From contig NZ_JAKVTV010000005.1 of the NCBI RefSeq assembly GCF_022489035.1, forward strand, positions 124,001 to 188,000: DNA of 64,000 nucleotides. The letters run 5' to 3'. Both the position numbers and the translations under genes were made by a program. The notes beneath the pieces are model-generated. The model ran no database searches. It was not told the DNA's origin and was given only the letters and a program-made list of their open reading frames with translations. The stretch comes from Christiangramia lutea (lineage in GTDB: Bacteria; Bacteroidota; Bacteroidia; Flavobacteriales; Flavobacteriaceae). Of this stretch, positions 15,467 through 24,291 are shown one piece after another. The first letter of the stretch is position 1, and every line of letters begins with the position of its first letter.

Positions 15467-16002
15467 ACGTCATAAAGATCATTGGCCTTAACCACCGCTG
15501 CCGGTTCGGCCTTGTCTACCTGTACTTCCATACTTTCAAATTTCAGTTCATTCTCCAGTACCTGGGCAGAACTATCGCTAACCGTTAGTTCATAACGCTG
15601 CACATATAAAAGATTGGCGGTTCCGGTCTCTACGGGATCAAATCCGGTTCTTCTCATTTCGGCAAAGTATTTCCCGTGCGATCCATGAAAGCAGGCATTT
15701 ATTTTAGTGAGCAGATCCAGAAAGGCCAAAGCCTTTTGCTGTCGCTTGGAACCTCTTTTGGTATCGGCAAAGGTTTCAAAGTACAGATACACCTCGGCCT
15801 GTAATCTTAATTGCTGAAGCTTCTTTCCCTGGTCATCGGTATCGATGATCCTGTAACTGAAAAATACCGCCGGAGCTTTAAAGGGATGTTCCTCTTCCAT
15901 AAATCCCACCTGTTCACTCCACAGGTCTACGTGTTTGATCTCGGGAAGATTGTCGGTGATCCTTTTCTCATGTTCCAGGTATAAGTCCTTTAGATTTTCC
16001 AT
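15463..16002 (-). CDS. Phage structural/tail-completion protein, 179 aa
   Basis: Last gene of the leftward head operon, overlapping gpG by one base. The N-terminal half (LPEIKHVDLWSEQV, then EAYLYFETFAD-like strands and the segment AEVYLYFET) fits phage Gp37/DUF1834-type proteins of the head-tail junction. Identity is inferred mainly from place. Confidence 0.5.
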   Translation of the reverse strand: MENLKDLYLEHEKRITDNLPEIKHVDLWSEQVGFMEEEHPFKAPAVFFSYRIIDTDDQGKKLQQLRLQAEVYLYFETFADTKRGSKRQQKALAFLDLLTKINACFHGSHGKYFAEMRRTGFDPVETGTANLLYVQRYELTVSDSSAQVLENELKFESMEVQVDKAEPAAVVKANDLYDV

Positions 16003-16517
16003 TAGTTCGAATTGTTTTTAAATCGTTCTACGATAGCTTTAAAGAAAAGCCCTTCTATATGTTCATTGAATTGTTTGGATTCTCCCATAAACTGCCTTTT
16101 CGGGATCTTCACATTAAAGTGGCTCTTTTTGGTAAGCGCCATGCCTTTCCATTTCGCCTGTTTGGTAGATTTATACATATACCAGAAATACTTGCGCATC
16201 TTTTTGGTTACCGGGATATTGATGGTTCCACCTTCATTATGTATTTGCGCATGCTTTGCCGTGGCTGAAAGTTCTACTTTCTCCTGGCTGCTATGCGTTA
16301 CCTTAACTGAATCCCGTAACCCGCCAGATTTAACCAGGATAGCCCTGCCGGGATCTGCATCGTCTTTCCTTTTCTGCCACGGAGTAAAACCACTATCGGT
16401 AAAGCCTTGTTTTTCAAAATTGGAAAGCACGAAATTCAGCATTTCCACCTCGGCGATGGTTTGCGCATCCTTCATTAGCTCCCGGCCTATTTTCTGAAAA
16501 TCGGGTACCTTGTCCAT
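16002..16517 (-). CDS. Virion morphogenesis protein, Mu gpG-like
   Basis: 171 aa. Contains the family pattern GFTPWQKRKDD, then ILVKSGGLRDSVKV, and HAQIHNEGGTI, typical of phage virion morphogenesis proteins (gpG of Mu, gpS of P2), which act in tail completion. Overlaps the next gene by one base and follows the portal-MuF stop by one base. Confidence 0.85.
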   Translation of the reverse strand: MDKVPDFQKIGRELMKDAQTIAEVEMLNFVLSNFEKQGFTDSGFTPWQKRKDDADPGRAILVKSGGLRDSVKVTHSSQEKVELSATAKHAQIHNEGGTINIPVTKKMRKYFWYMYKSTKQAKWKGMALTKKSHFNVKIPKRQFMGESKQFNEHIEGLFFKAIVERFKNNSN

Positions 16518-16518
16518 C

Positions 16519-19035
16519 CTAATCTTTTAAAAGATTTTCTAATTGCCCGGTCTCTTTCTTCAGGATCTGCTCCCGGGTAAGTTCCAGGGCTTTCTCCTTT
16601 CGGGTAAAGAATACACTGCTGATCTTTTTGGCGATGTTCTGCCCAACTTCGGTAACCACTTCCAGAGCTTTCATTTTTGAATTATCCAGGTTGAAAATAG
16701 CCGTATCGGTTTTGATGGATTTTAATTCACTCTGGATATCCTTAGCGGTTTTCACCTGCTTTAGGTTCGCTGTTTTCTCGTTAATGCTAAAGGTGGCATT
16801 CTTTTCCTTTTTGAGAATAGAAGTATCTACCTGGGGCCTTAGTTGCACTTTTGCCTTCAGGTCTTTTGCCAGGATCTTTCCGGTGGAAATGTGCTGTACG
16901 ATATTCTTTGGATCTGCCCAGATGGAAGTTTCCAGTTTCGCCTTTCCTTTTTTGTAAACTTGCTCATAGTTAGGTTCGCTTAACTTCAGGCTCTCAAAGC
17001 CCTCACGAATCTTTTTCACTTTGTCCGGAGGAAATACAAAATAGGGATGTTCGGTATCGAAAGTCTTTCCTGTTTTACCTACATTATTATTGAAACCCAT
17101 AGCGGGACTTCCTTTAGGAGTTCCTTTAGTGGCCGGTTTTGTGGTCTGTACTACATAGCATCGACAAGGCCCCCATCCATTTGGCGGATACCATCTATTC
17201 CAATAATCGTCATCTACCGGCTTTATAACATCATGTTGGTTCTCATGATCCTCCCGAACCTTTTCGTCCTTAACAGTTTTATACTGCAAATTTGGGTAAA
17301 GCTCTTTTTGATCTTCATATTTAGCCCATTTTTCAACCTGCGCAGAGGCTCTTTGTGCCGTTTGAGCTTCTGTCCTTAGATAATTTCGATTGTACTCATC
17401 ATTCAGCTTTAAAGCTTCTTTTTTGAAGTCTTCAAAAGAACGTGGTTCGCCATCTTCACCCTGCAAAAGGAAATTCAGCTTTGCGGTTTCCTGGTATGTT
17501 TTGGCTCCCGAAAACCTATAAAGGTTCTGGCGAAGCTCCAGTTTGCGTTCGGCATTAGAATCATAATTATAATAATCCTTGCCATAACCCTGCCCGGCAG
17601 CTTCATTAAGATCCTTATAGATATTCTTTACCAGATCTGTATTAAGATCTTCAGGTTTCATTTTTCCCTGGTGAAGATCTTTAGCGATCTTTTCTATTAA
17701 CCGGGTATAACTCCCCAGGTCTACCGCTTCGATATTTAAAGAATCGTCTGGCTTTCTTTCCTGGTAATAGGAAATGATCTCGTTAGAGACCATAGCGTTT
17801 AAGCTTTGCTTTGAATTCGGCTTTTTTTTTTCGCCCTTTTCATTGGGCGTGGCTTCAGCGATCATCTGGCGAATCCCGGTAACCGGAATTCCCGTTTGCT
17901 GGGTGATGTATTCTATATCTACATCGTAACCTGCGCTGGATAGCTTCACTACCGTTTCTACCAGGTCTTCTGGGCTGAGTTCTTTAGACTCATCCCACTC
18001 AAAGGAATAATTGGTGATTCCTTTATAAAGCGGGCTGATCATTTCCATGCGCCAAAGCAGCTCGTCATTGATGAGATAGGCAATATCTGTCTTATCTGCA
18101 TCATGGCGATCATCTGCCACATCCTGCATCACTTTCAGGCTGCCATAAGTGCCAGATTTATCGTTGGAGTTGGTGGTCCCGTCCTGTCCTAAAATGCCTT
18201 TAGACATTTCAGAGTTCATTCGTTTGATTAGATCATCAAAGACCGCCTTGGCATTCGCCCCGTTGGTCTGCATTACTTCGATCTTCTCATTACCCTGAAG
18301 CACGGCCCAGTGGTTATTCACCATGGAAGCCATCATTTCGGCTAATTCTCTATGCCTGGTATCGCTATAAGAATCTGTAGTAACCCAGCGTGGCGGAATT
18401 CCATATTTCTCACAGAATTCTGTCCAGGCAGCTTTGGCGAATTTCTTTGCCAGTGCATCTGGCGCAACGTCTTCCAGAAGGCCCAGGTCATTGTTACTTC
18501 CAATCTGTATATAATAAGGTTCGTAAATCCCTTCCTTATATAGATAACCCTGTTCGTCCCCAACTTCCTTCACGATAATACCATCTTCAAAAAGGCAGTT
18601 TTCACGTGGGATAAGATTGGTTGCTTTTAAGGCCATAGTCTCGGGATCGAGATCCCAAAGCTCTATCACGGTTGTACCGTGAAACTTCGCCATCATGGCG
18701 TGGTAGAGAAAGCGGTTAAACCATTTAGATTTAAACAGCTTCTGGATCTCCGGGTTTTCCTTTCCGGCAGCGTCTACGATCTTGAACTTGGAACCCATGA
18801 TCTTTAAAACCCTGGTCTGTATATCAGATTTCAGGTGAAGATCCCGCGTTATAGACCTGTACACCTCCATCAAAGGCGCACGGTTGGCATTTTCAGCTAA
18901 AGAAGCCAGTTCTACGGCATCTTTCCATGACTTTATAGACTGGACGCTTAAAGACTGCGATTTGGGTAATATGATATTGGAAGGCCGGTTAAGCCTGTTA
19001 TGTGATTTGCCTATTCTGCTATTTTGTGATCCCAT
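16519..19035 (-). CDS. Fused portal (DUF935, Mu gp29-like) and MuF head protein
   Basis: 838 aa. Residues about 1-430 are a DUF935-type portal (PLMEVYRSITRDLHLKSDIQ near the start, KGILGQDGTTNSNDKSGTYG in the middle). Residues about 470-650 are a MuF domain with REDHENQHDV and PPNGWGPCRCYVVQ. In Mu these are separate genes 29 and 30. A further 180 residues after MuF (from about 660) match nothing I recognise. Portal proteins form the dodecameric DNA gate of the capsid; MuF-type proteins enter the head and some carry extra effector domains. Confidence 0.9.
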   Translation of the reverse strand: MGSQNSRIGKSHNRLNRPSNIILPKSQSLSVQSIKSWKDAVELASLAENANRAPLMEVYRSITRDLHLKSDIQTRVLKIMGSKFKIVDAAGKENPEIQKLFKSKWFNRFLYHAMMAKFHGTTVIELWDLDPETMALKATNLIPRENCLFEDGIIVKEVGDEQGYLYKEGIYEPYYIQIGSNNDLGLLEDVAPDALAKKFAKAAWTEFCEKYGIPPRWVTTDSYSDTRHRELAEMMASMVNNHWAVLQGNEKIEVMQTNGANAKAVFDDLIKRMNSEMSKGILGQDGTTNSNDKSGTYGSLKVMQDVADDRHDADKTDIAYLINDELLWRMEMISPLYKGITNYSFEWDESKELSPEDLVETVVKLSSAGYDVDIEYITQQTGIPVTGIRQMIAEATPNEKGEKKKPNSKQSLNAMVSNEIISYYQERKPDDSLNIEAVDLGSYTRLIEKIAKDLHQGKMKPEDLNTDLVKNIYKDLNEAAGQGYGKDYYNYDSNAERKLELRQNLYRFSGAKTYQETAKLNFLLQGEDGEPRSFEDFKKEALKLNDEYNRNYLRTEAQTAQRASAQVEKWAKYEDQKELYPNLQYKTVKDEKVREDHENQHDVIKPVDDDYWNRWYPPNGWGPCRCYVVQTTKPATKGTPKGSPAMGFNNNVGKTGKTFDTEHPYFVFPPDKVKKIREGFESLKLSEPNYEQVYKKGKAKLETSIWADPKNIVQHISTGKILAKDLKAKVQLRPQVDTSILKKEKNATFSINEKTANLKQVKTAKDIQSELKSIKTDTAIFNLDNSKMKALEVVTEVGQNIAKKISSVFFTRKEKALELTREQILKKETGQLENLLKD

Positions 19036-19451
19036 TACAAGTATTGATTTTGATTGGTAGAATTACCCCAAAGCACTCCTTTTTGTTCATCTTCAGGAAG
19101 CATAGGAAGTTCCGGGTTTTCGTTGCCGTCTCGTACCGAGTTAAGCCATGCCATGACCTCCTGATATTCGTCTTTAAGATCTGAAGGCATTTTTCGTGCA
19201 GCATTTCTCCTGATAAGTCTGTAACTAACAATCCCACTCACCGCCCAGATGATAAGATCCCGTCCTGCGTAATTTGCATTGGTGAAAATAACATCGGTAT
19301 CATAGCGTTTTCTAAGCTTGCTTTTCACCAGGGAAATAGCCTGCTTTTCTATATTTTGAGTGGCTTCGATATCTTCCTGTTCGCTATCGACCAGGTAATC
19401 TTCAAAAACCCTGGTCTCAAGATCTTCAAATGCTAAAAACTGTAATTCCAT
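19035..19451 (-). CDS. Mu gp36-like protein (DUF1320)
   Basis: 138 aa, starting MELQFLAFEDLETRVFEDYL, then DLIIWAVSGIVSYRLIRRN. DUF1320 proteins act at the head-tail connector. Overlaps terminase and portal by one base each, so translation is probably coupled. Its place between terminase and portal differs from Mu, where gp36 follows the capsid gene. Confidence 0.8.
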   Translation of the reverse strand: MELQFLAFEDLETRVFEDYLVDSEQEDIEATQNIEKQAISLVKSKLRKRYDTDVIFTNANYAGRDLIIWAVSGIVSYRLIRRNAARKMPSDLKDEYQEVMAWLNSVRDGNENPELPMLPEDEQKGVLWGNSTNQNQYL

Positions 19452-20962
19452 TAATACAAATGTTTTCGTTCTACTCTACCCGTGGAGATCGCGCCGCCAC
19501 GTTTGGTATAAATATGTTTGCTCAGGAAACTAATGCACTGCTCATCGGCATCGGGTGCATCATCATGTCCTTTATAATTCGGTTCGATCCCGAAAAGCTG
19601 AGACAATCCCACCTGAGTATCTTTGTGAGACTTCATCTTTTCGTTATACCATACACGACCATTCTGGTAATACGGATGCATGGAGATCATACGGTCATAC
19701 TTCCTTACTCTTGGAGTATCTACGCGTGCCATTCTTAGATCCACGCCGTGCAGCTCTTCCATTTCTGCAATGGTTCGCTGTACCTCGTCATTCCAGAACT
19801 GGCTTTCATGCTGCCAGTGAATGAATGCTGAAGGCGGTAATTGCTTCTGGAAGTCACAAATGAATTCCAGGGCAGCCCGCATCTTCGTTTTCTTTACGAA
19901 TGAAGTGATATAGTAGAACTGCTTGTCTTTAAGTCCCCAGATCCTAACCGCATTATAATCGGCAGTAGAAGTACCTGCATAGGCAACATCCCAGTGTCCC
20001 ACGATCATTTCAAAGTGATCTATTCGCGGGAGTTTTGCCCATTGTATATGCTCATCTTTAAAGATCTTTCCTTCTACATGCGGTTCTTGGTTATATTCAG
20101 CCTGAGCCGCCAGTATCCCGATCTCGTCTTCTACGGTCTTAAAGTAAGTATCGCTGTATTTTTCAGGCCAGCTTGGTTTATAGGTAACCGAGTCGTAAGC
20201 CTTGATGTGATGTACGAACCAGTCTGGGTGACGTTCCTGAAGTTTCTTCTGGATCATCACCGGGGCAAAAGCGTTGTTTGCCTGGACAAACCTTCTAATA
20301 TCACCGTCCATCGTTGGCAAAAGGTGTTTTTCCACCCATTCCACCACCTCGTCCTGCCTGCGTTCGTTTTTAGTGGTCTGGGCAGTTTCGCAGTCGTCCA
20401 TTACAATGAAGTTAGGACGCAGGTTCTTAACACGAAGTCCACGGCAGCTTTGCCCCATACCAATCGCCTGACCAATAAAACCGGACTGCGTGGTATAGAA
20501 ACCATCTTCCCAGCTTCCCAGGTTCTTTTGTTCGCCATGATCGGCGATGATCTGCGGATTGTTTTCCCATTCCAGGCGAAGATCTTCCAGTAACTGTTTG
20601 GCCTTATCGTAGGAGTTACCCACGATCACCATATACACCTTTTCACCTCTTAGCCATAGCCAGAAAGGAATAAGGATATCGCACACCACCGATTTTGCCA
20701 GACCGCGCCCCCATTCGGCAAATGCCTTGGCTGTTAAATGTTTGGAAAGGTATTTAGCCAATTCAATATGGAAAGATGCGGAAGGACTATCGGCATAGTG
20801 AGGAAAGTACCGTTCAACGGTCTTTGCAAAATCTTTCTTACAGACTTTAATAGCGGCCTTGCGTTCCTCCTTAGTTTCGTTAGGATTTACCGATTGGGCA
20901 TTCCTAATAAGGTTGATCTTCTCAAGAATCCGCTTTTGTGCTATTTTATCCTGGTGTTTCAT
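19451..20962 (-). CDS. Terminase large subunit (Mu gp28-like)
   Basis: 503 aa. The ATPase domain has Walker A-like WGRGLAKS (84-91) and Walker B FIVMDDCE (185-192). The nuclease half begins with GHWDVAYAGTSTADYNAV, the RNase-H-like first acidic motif, and ends with DDAPDADEQCISFL. It cuts and pumps DNA into the procapsid. Starts at the base next to the stop of the 100-aa protein. Confidence 0.92.
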   Translation of the reverse strand: MKHQDKIAQKRILEKINLIRNAQSVNPNETKEERKAAIKVCKKDFAKTVERYFPHYADSPSASFHIELAKYLSKHLTAKAFAEWGRGLAKSVVCDILIPFWLWLRGEKVYMVIVGNSYDKAKQLLEDLRLEWENNPQIIADHGEQKNLGSWEDGFYTTQSGFIGQAIGMGQSCRGLRVKNLRPNFIVMDDCETAQTTKNERRQDEVVEWVEKHLLPTMDGDIRRFVQANNAFAPVMIQKKLQERHPDWFVHHIKAYDSVTYKPSWPEKYSDTYFKTVEDEIGILAAQAEYNQEPHVEGKIFKDEHIQWAKLPRIDHFEMIVGHWDVAYAGTSTADYNAVRIWGLKDKQFYYITSFVKKTKMRAALEFICDFQKQLPPSAFIHWQHESQFWNDEVQRTIAEMEELHGVDLRMARVDTPRVRKYDRMISMHPYYQNGRVWYNEKMKSHKDTQVGLSQLFGIEPNYKGHDDAPDADEQCISFLSKHIYTKRGGAISTGRVERKHLY

Positions 20963-21265
20963 CTACGACCTGAAAAACTTCTCGGTTGCTCTTTCTTCTT
21001 TATTCTTAAAACTGAAAAACTTCTTTTTAGCTTCAGAGGTAATTATCCTTTTATCGGCTGTATGGTTGATCTTGTTTTCCCTAAAATCATAGAAGATCCC
21101 GGTGATCACTTTAACTCTCCATTTTCCACGTTCCAGTCTTTTCTCCTGGACAATCTGCCCTATCTGGTAACCGCATCCTTTTTTAAGCAGGTATGCGCCT
21201 ATCTCCATTTGCCATTGTTTTAATGGCGCAAAGCGAAACGTGAGGTTCAATATCTTTTTAAACAT
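20963..21265 (-). CDS. Hypothetical protein between terminase subunits, 100 aa
   Basis: Very basic, with WQMEIGAYLLKKGCGYQIGQ and many Lys/Arg in the C-terminal half. No family recognised. Tightly packed between small and large terminase genes, so a DNA-packaging accessory is possible. Confidence 0.6.
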   Translation of the reverse strand: MFKKILNLTFRFAPLKQWQMEIGAYLLKKGCGYQIGQIVQEKRLERGKWRVKVITGIFYDFRENKINHTADKRIITSEAKKKFFSFKNKEERATEKFFRS

Positions 21266-21269
21266 AGTT

Positions 21270-21758
21270 TTATCGGTATTTTAAGGCGATTTGATTGATG
21301 TGTTCTTCAAAGAAGTCCAGCACTTCGGTTCGAAGCTTGGGATGCTTCTCCAGCATGGCACTCATGATCTGCTCGGTAACGTTGATATATACGTTATAAG
21401 GAATGCGATGTTCTTTCTCGAAGTTTTCTTTGGTCTTGTTAAGCTTGGCAATGGCATCAATTAAACCAACCTTTTCCTTAACCAGGTCTTTCTTTTGATC
21501 TGGCTCCAGGTGATCTACATTATCACGCTCTATGGCTATCGCACGTTCGGTATATATATTAATGAGTTCATTAATATTTTCCATTCCAGACTTTAAACTG
21601 CTCATGGCAGCCGCCCGCCGTTCTTTCCAGCCGTACTTATCTACCCAGTCGCCCATCGTCTTTTCGGTAACGCCAACCAATTTGGCGCACTCTTTCGCGG
21701 TTTTGCGCTGCTTTACATACAATTCCTCGGCTAAACGTCTTTCTTTATCCTTTGCCAT
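21270..21758 (-). CDS. Terminase small subunit-like DNA-binding protein
   Basis: 162 aa. The N-terminus has a terminase-type HTH (LAEELYVKQRKTAKECAKLV, then TEKTMGDWVDKYGWKERRAA) followed by a helical oligomerisation region. First gene of the leftward late operon. Matches Mu gp27-type small terminases by domain order and place. Confidence 0.8.
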   Translation of the reverse strand: MAKDKERRLAEELYVKQRKTAKECAKLVGVTEKTMGDWVDKYGWKERRAAAMSSLKSGMENINELINIYTERAIAIERDNVDHLEPDQKKDLVKEKVGLIDAIAKLNKTKENFEKEHRIPYNVYINVTEQIMSAMLEKHPKLRTEVLDFFEEHINQIALKYR

Positions 21759-21834
21759 TACTATATACTTAACAGGGACAAAGTTGCCATAATCTTACGC
21801 CCGGCGGGAATTCCTTTTCCATGATCAGGCTCTG

Positions 21835-21872
21835 AGTCCTTATGCAGAGGGATTACAGTCCTTATACTGGAC
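21835..21872. promoter_or_regulatory. Divergent late control region with paired direct repeats
   Basis: The 138-bp gap between the divergent late operons holds AGTCCTTAT at 21835-21843 and 21857-21865, exactly 22 bp apart (two helical turns). The second copy also forms part of an inverted repeat GTCC (21858-21861) / GGAC (21869-21872). No perfect -33/-7 promoter is visible on either strand, which fits activator-dependent late promoters. Binding by a phage activator is inferred. Confidence 0.5.
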
Positions 21873-21896
21873 ATCCAATTTCTTTAAGCCTGCCTT

Positions 21897-23102
21897 TTGT
21901 TCAAAATTTGTCCACCTAAAGCAGTTGTAAAAACCATAGACATTTTGCGAACACGAGAATTAGACAGGATTATAATTACGGCCATTGCCGCACAGGATAT
22001 AACTATCCTTGCCGAGCAATTCCCTTTTGAGATTTCGGCTGAAGAGAAAAACGATAAAGCTGAGATCGTCATTAAGGGAGCTATCTATGGATGGAATAAT
22101 TCCGCAGAGTGGTTTCGTAACCAGATCCAGTCTTTCAACGAAAAAGGGATTAAAGAGGTAAGCCTTTCCATTACCACTCCTGGTGGTGATGTTTTCCAGG
22201 CGGCAGAGATCCATAACGAGATCAAAGCTTTCGAAGGGAAGATCATCGGCTACGGTGGAGTGATCGTTGCCAGTGCAGGTACTTATATAAGACTTGCTTG
22301 TGACGAATTCTATATGGTAGCCAATGGAAAATGGATGTATCACAAACCTAATGGAGTGCTTCGAGGTAATGAAGATCAGGTGGAAAGCCGATTGAAATTA
22401 CTAAAGGATATCACTTCAGACTATCGTAAAGGTTATGCCGATCTGTTATCTATTTCCGAAAAGCAAATAGAAAAGAACTGGTCTAAAGGCGATGTATGGC
22501 TGAATGCCAAAGAAGCCGAAAAAGAAGGCTGGATCACCGGAGTATCGAAATACAACAGCAAAATTACCGAAAAGGAAACCGCCATGTTTACTGCATGCGG
22601 AGTTCCTGATCCACCAAAACCCGCAAAAAAGAAAACTAAATCAAATAATGAAATGGATTTAAAAGTGACCGCCCTTCAATTGGGCTTAGATGAAAATGCC
22701 ACTGAAGCTGAAGTAAAAGCGAAAATGGCAGACCTGAGAGCTAAGGCCGAGAAGGCAGATCAGCTTGAACTGGAAGCGAAGCAAAAAGAGAAAGATGCTC
22801 GCCAGAATGAGATCAAGGCAATCCTTGACCAGGCACAAAAAGATAAGAAGATCGATGCTAAGAGCAGAGAAAGTCTTGAGAAATGGGCGAATGCCGATTT
22901 AGGAGGTTTTAAAGCTCACATTGAAAATCTACCGGTACCAGGAAAGATCTCTGAGCAGATCTCTGGAAAGTCTGCCGGAAAAGGAGCTGCGACTGCTAAG
23001 GATAAGAAGTTCGAAGATATGACCGCTGAAGAGCGCGAAGCTTTAGAGCAGGAAGATCCAGAAGCTTTCCAGGCTAAATACGAGGCATACCTCGAACAAT
23101 AG
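21897..23102 (+). CDS. ClpP-like prohead protease fused to scaffold
   Basis: 401 aa. Residues 55-220 are a ClpP/S14-type protease with Ser in VIVASAGTY (S126) and His in WMYHKPN (H149). From about residue 250 it becomes a charged helical scaffold (EAKQKEKDARQNEIK). Mu has protease I with the scaffold Z made from an internal start; here ATG 22653 (MDLKVTALQLG) begins exactly the scaffold part. The start is uncertain: no in-frame ATG precedes the protease domain. TTG 21897 is the leftmost choice and TTG at about 21945 another. Confidence 0.85.
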   Translation: MFKICPPKAVVKTIDILRTRELDRIIITAIAAQDITILAEQFPFEISAEEKNDKAEIVIKGAIYGWNNSAEWFRNQIQSFNEKGIKEVSLSITTPGGDVFQAAEIHNEIKAFEGKIIGYGGVIVASAGTYIRLACDEFYMVANGKWMYHKPNGVLRGNEDQVESRLKLLKDITSDYRKGYADLLSISEKQIEKNWSKGDVWLNAKEAEKEGWITGVSKYNSKITEKETAMFTACGVPDPPKPAKKKTKSNNEMDLKVTALQLGLDENATEAEVKAKMADLRAKAEKADQLELEAKQKEKDARQNEIKAILDQAQKDKKIDAKSRESLEKWANADLGGFKAHIENLPVPGKISEQISGKSAGKGAATAKDKKFEDMTAEEREALEQEDPEAFQAKYEAYLEQ

Positions 23103-23125
23103 AAAAATTATCATCAGAAAAAAGT

Positions 23126-23159
23126 AAAACTCGTCTGTTTGCTTGACAGACGAGTTTTT
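23126..23159 (+). terminator. Long perfect hairpin with T run between protease and capsid genes
   Basis: AAAACTCGTCTGT (23126-23138) pairs perfectly with ACAGACGAGTTTT (23146-23158) over a 7-nt loop. It lies before the most highly expressed late gene. Either a partial terminator or an mRNA end-protecting element. Confidence 0.75.
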
Positions 23160-23192
23160 GAAAAATCGAAAAGCAATCAAATTACGAACAAA

Positions 23193-24200
23193 ATGAAATC
23201 AGCATTTAGAATTTTTCTAGTCTTAGGACTTATCGTGGCAACCGTAGTATCGGGATTCGCCAAAGAGAACCCGGAGGTAGTAACTCTGGCCAGTGGTACT
23301 GTAGTAGGCAGCGACCTTAAAAACACATTGAACGAAAAGTTCATCCTTAAGAAATTTCGTCACGTAGGTACCTGGTTAGGTGAAGTGATGAGCAAAGATA
23401 ACTGGGTTAATAATGATACCATTAAGATCCCAAAGCGTGCAGGCGACAGCGCACCATCTGTCCTTATTAATAATACGGTATACCCAATTGCTACGGCAGG
23501 ACGTGATGACGAGCATGTAGTGGTTTCCCTTAATAAGTATGATACAGAGAACCGTGAGGTTACAGATGACGAGCTTTACGCTATCGCTTACGATAAAGAA
23601 GGCGACGTTAACCTGGAACTTAAAGAGGAACTGGAAGAGAAAACAACAGATCACGCTTTACATTCTATTTCTCCAGTAGGTAACACTGCCGATACTCCGG
23701 TATTAGAAACAACCGGTGAAGATGACGGTACTGGAAGATTGAGATTAACACGTAAGGATCTTATTAGCCTTAAAGGTAAACTTGACAAGTTGAAAGTGCC
23801 TAAGAAAGGTAGAATCCTGGTATTGAATTCAGATCACGCGAATGACCTGTTACAGGAAGATTCCAGCTTCGAAAAAGGTTATCACAACCGTACAGAAGGA
23901 GCGATCTCTATCAATTACTATGGCTTTAAGATCTATGAGGACGTTTATACTCCGGTATATGACGATACCACACTTCAAAAATTAGCATTCGATTCTGTGA
24001 ATCCAGGAAGGACTTCCAGTATCGTATTTCATAAGAAAACAACTGCGAAAGCAAAAGGTACAGTTACCAGATATGCACGTAGCTCCAAGGAAGATCCAGA
24101 AAACAGAAAATCGGTAATGGGATACAGATTGTATTTCGGTTGCTACGCTCTGATGGATCAGGGACAGGCCGCAATTATTGACGGTAAAGCAGCAGTATAG
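23193..24200 (+). CDS. Major capsid protein (Mu gpT-like) with a signal-peptide-like N-terminus
   Basis: 335 aa from ATG 23193; the frame is open to 23139 but that part lies in the hairpin. Its position directly after protease-scaffold and its size fit a HK97-fold capsid protein; segments such as GRILVLNSDHANDL and SVMGYRLYFGCYALM suit it. The first 23 residues, MKSAFRIFLVLGLIVATVVS plus GFA, look like a cleavable export signal, odd for a virion shell protein. They may instead be a delta segment removed by the prohead protease. Confidence 0.75.
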   Translation: MKSAFRIFLVLGLIVATVVSGFAKENPEVVTLASGTVVGSDLKNTLNEKFILKKFRHVGTWLGEVMSKDNWVNNDTIKIPKRAGDSAPSVLINNTVYPIATAGRDDEHVVVSLNKYDTENREVTDDELYAIAYDKEGDVNLELKEELEEKTTDHALHSISPVGNTADTPVLETTGEDDGTGRLRLTRKDLISLKGKLDKLKVPKKGRILVLNSDHANDLLQEDSSFEKGYHNRTEGAISINYYGFKIYEDVYTPVYDDTTLQKLAFDSVNPGRTSSIVFHKKTTAKAKGTVTRYARSSKEDPENRKSVMGYRLYFGCYALMDQGQAAIIDGKAAV

Positions 24201-24220
24201 GTAGAGTTGAATTGAGCCAG

Positions 24221-24275
24221 GCAGGCTCACCTATTGCAGGTAGCCTGCTCCCTTACGGGGGAGCGTCTAAGACGC
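24221..24275 (+). other. Three tandem hairpins after the capsid gene
   Basis: GCAGGCT (24221-24227)/AGCCTGC (24242-24248), GCTCCC (24247-24252)/GGGAGC (24259-24264) and GCGTC (24263-24267)/GACGC (24271-24275) follow one another. No T run follows directly. They probably stabilise the capsid mRNA or damp downstream transcription. Confidence 0.55.
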
Positions 24276-24291
24276 ATTTAAAAAAATCACT

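Noticed and set aside
19994-20593. 199-codon frame opposite the terminase gene
   Set aside because: It is the antisense of conserved terminase sequence and has no family likeness.
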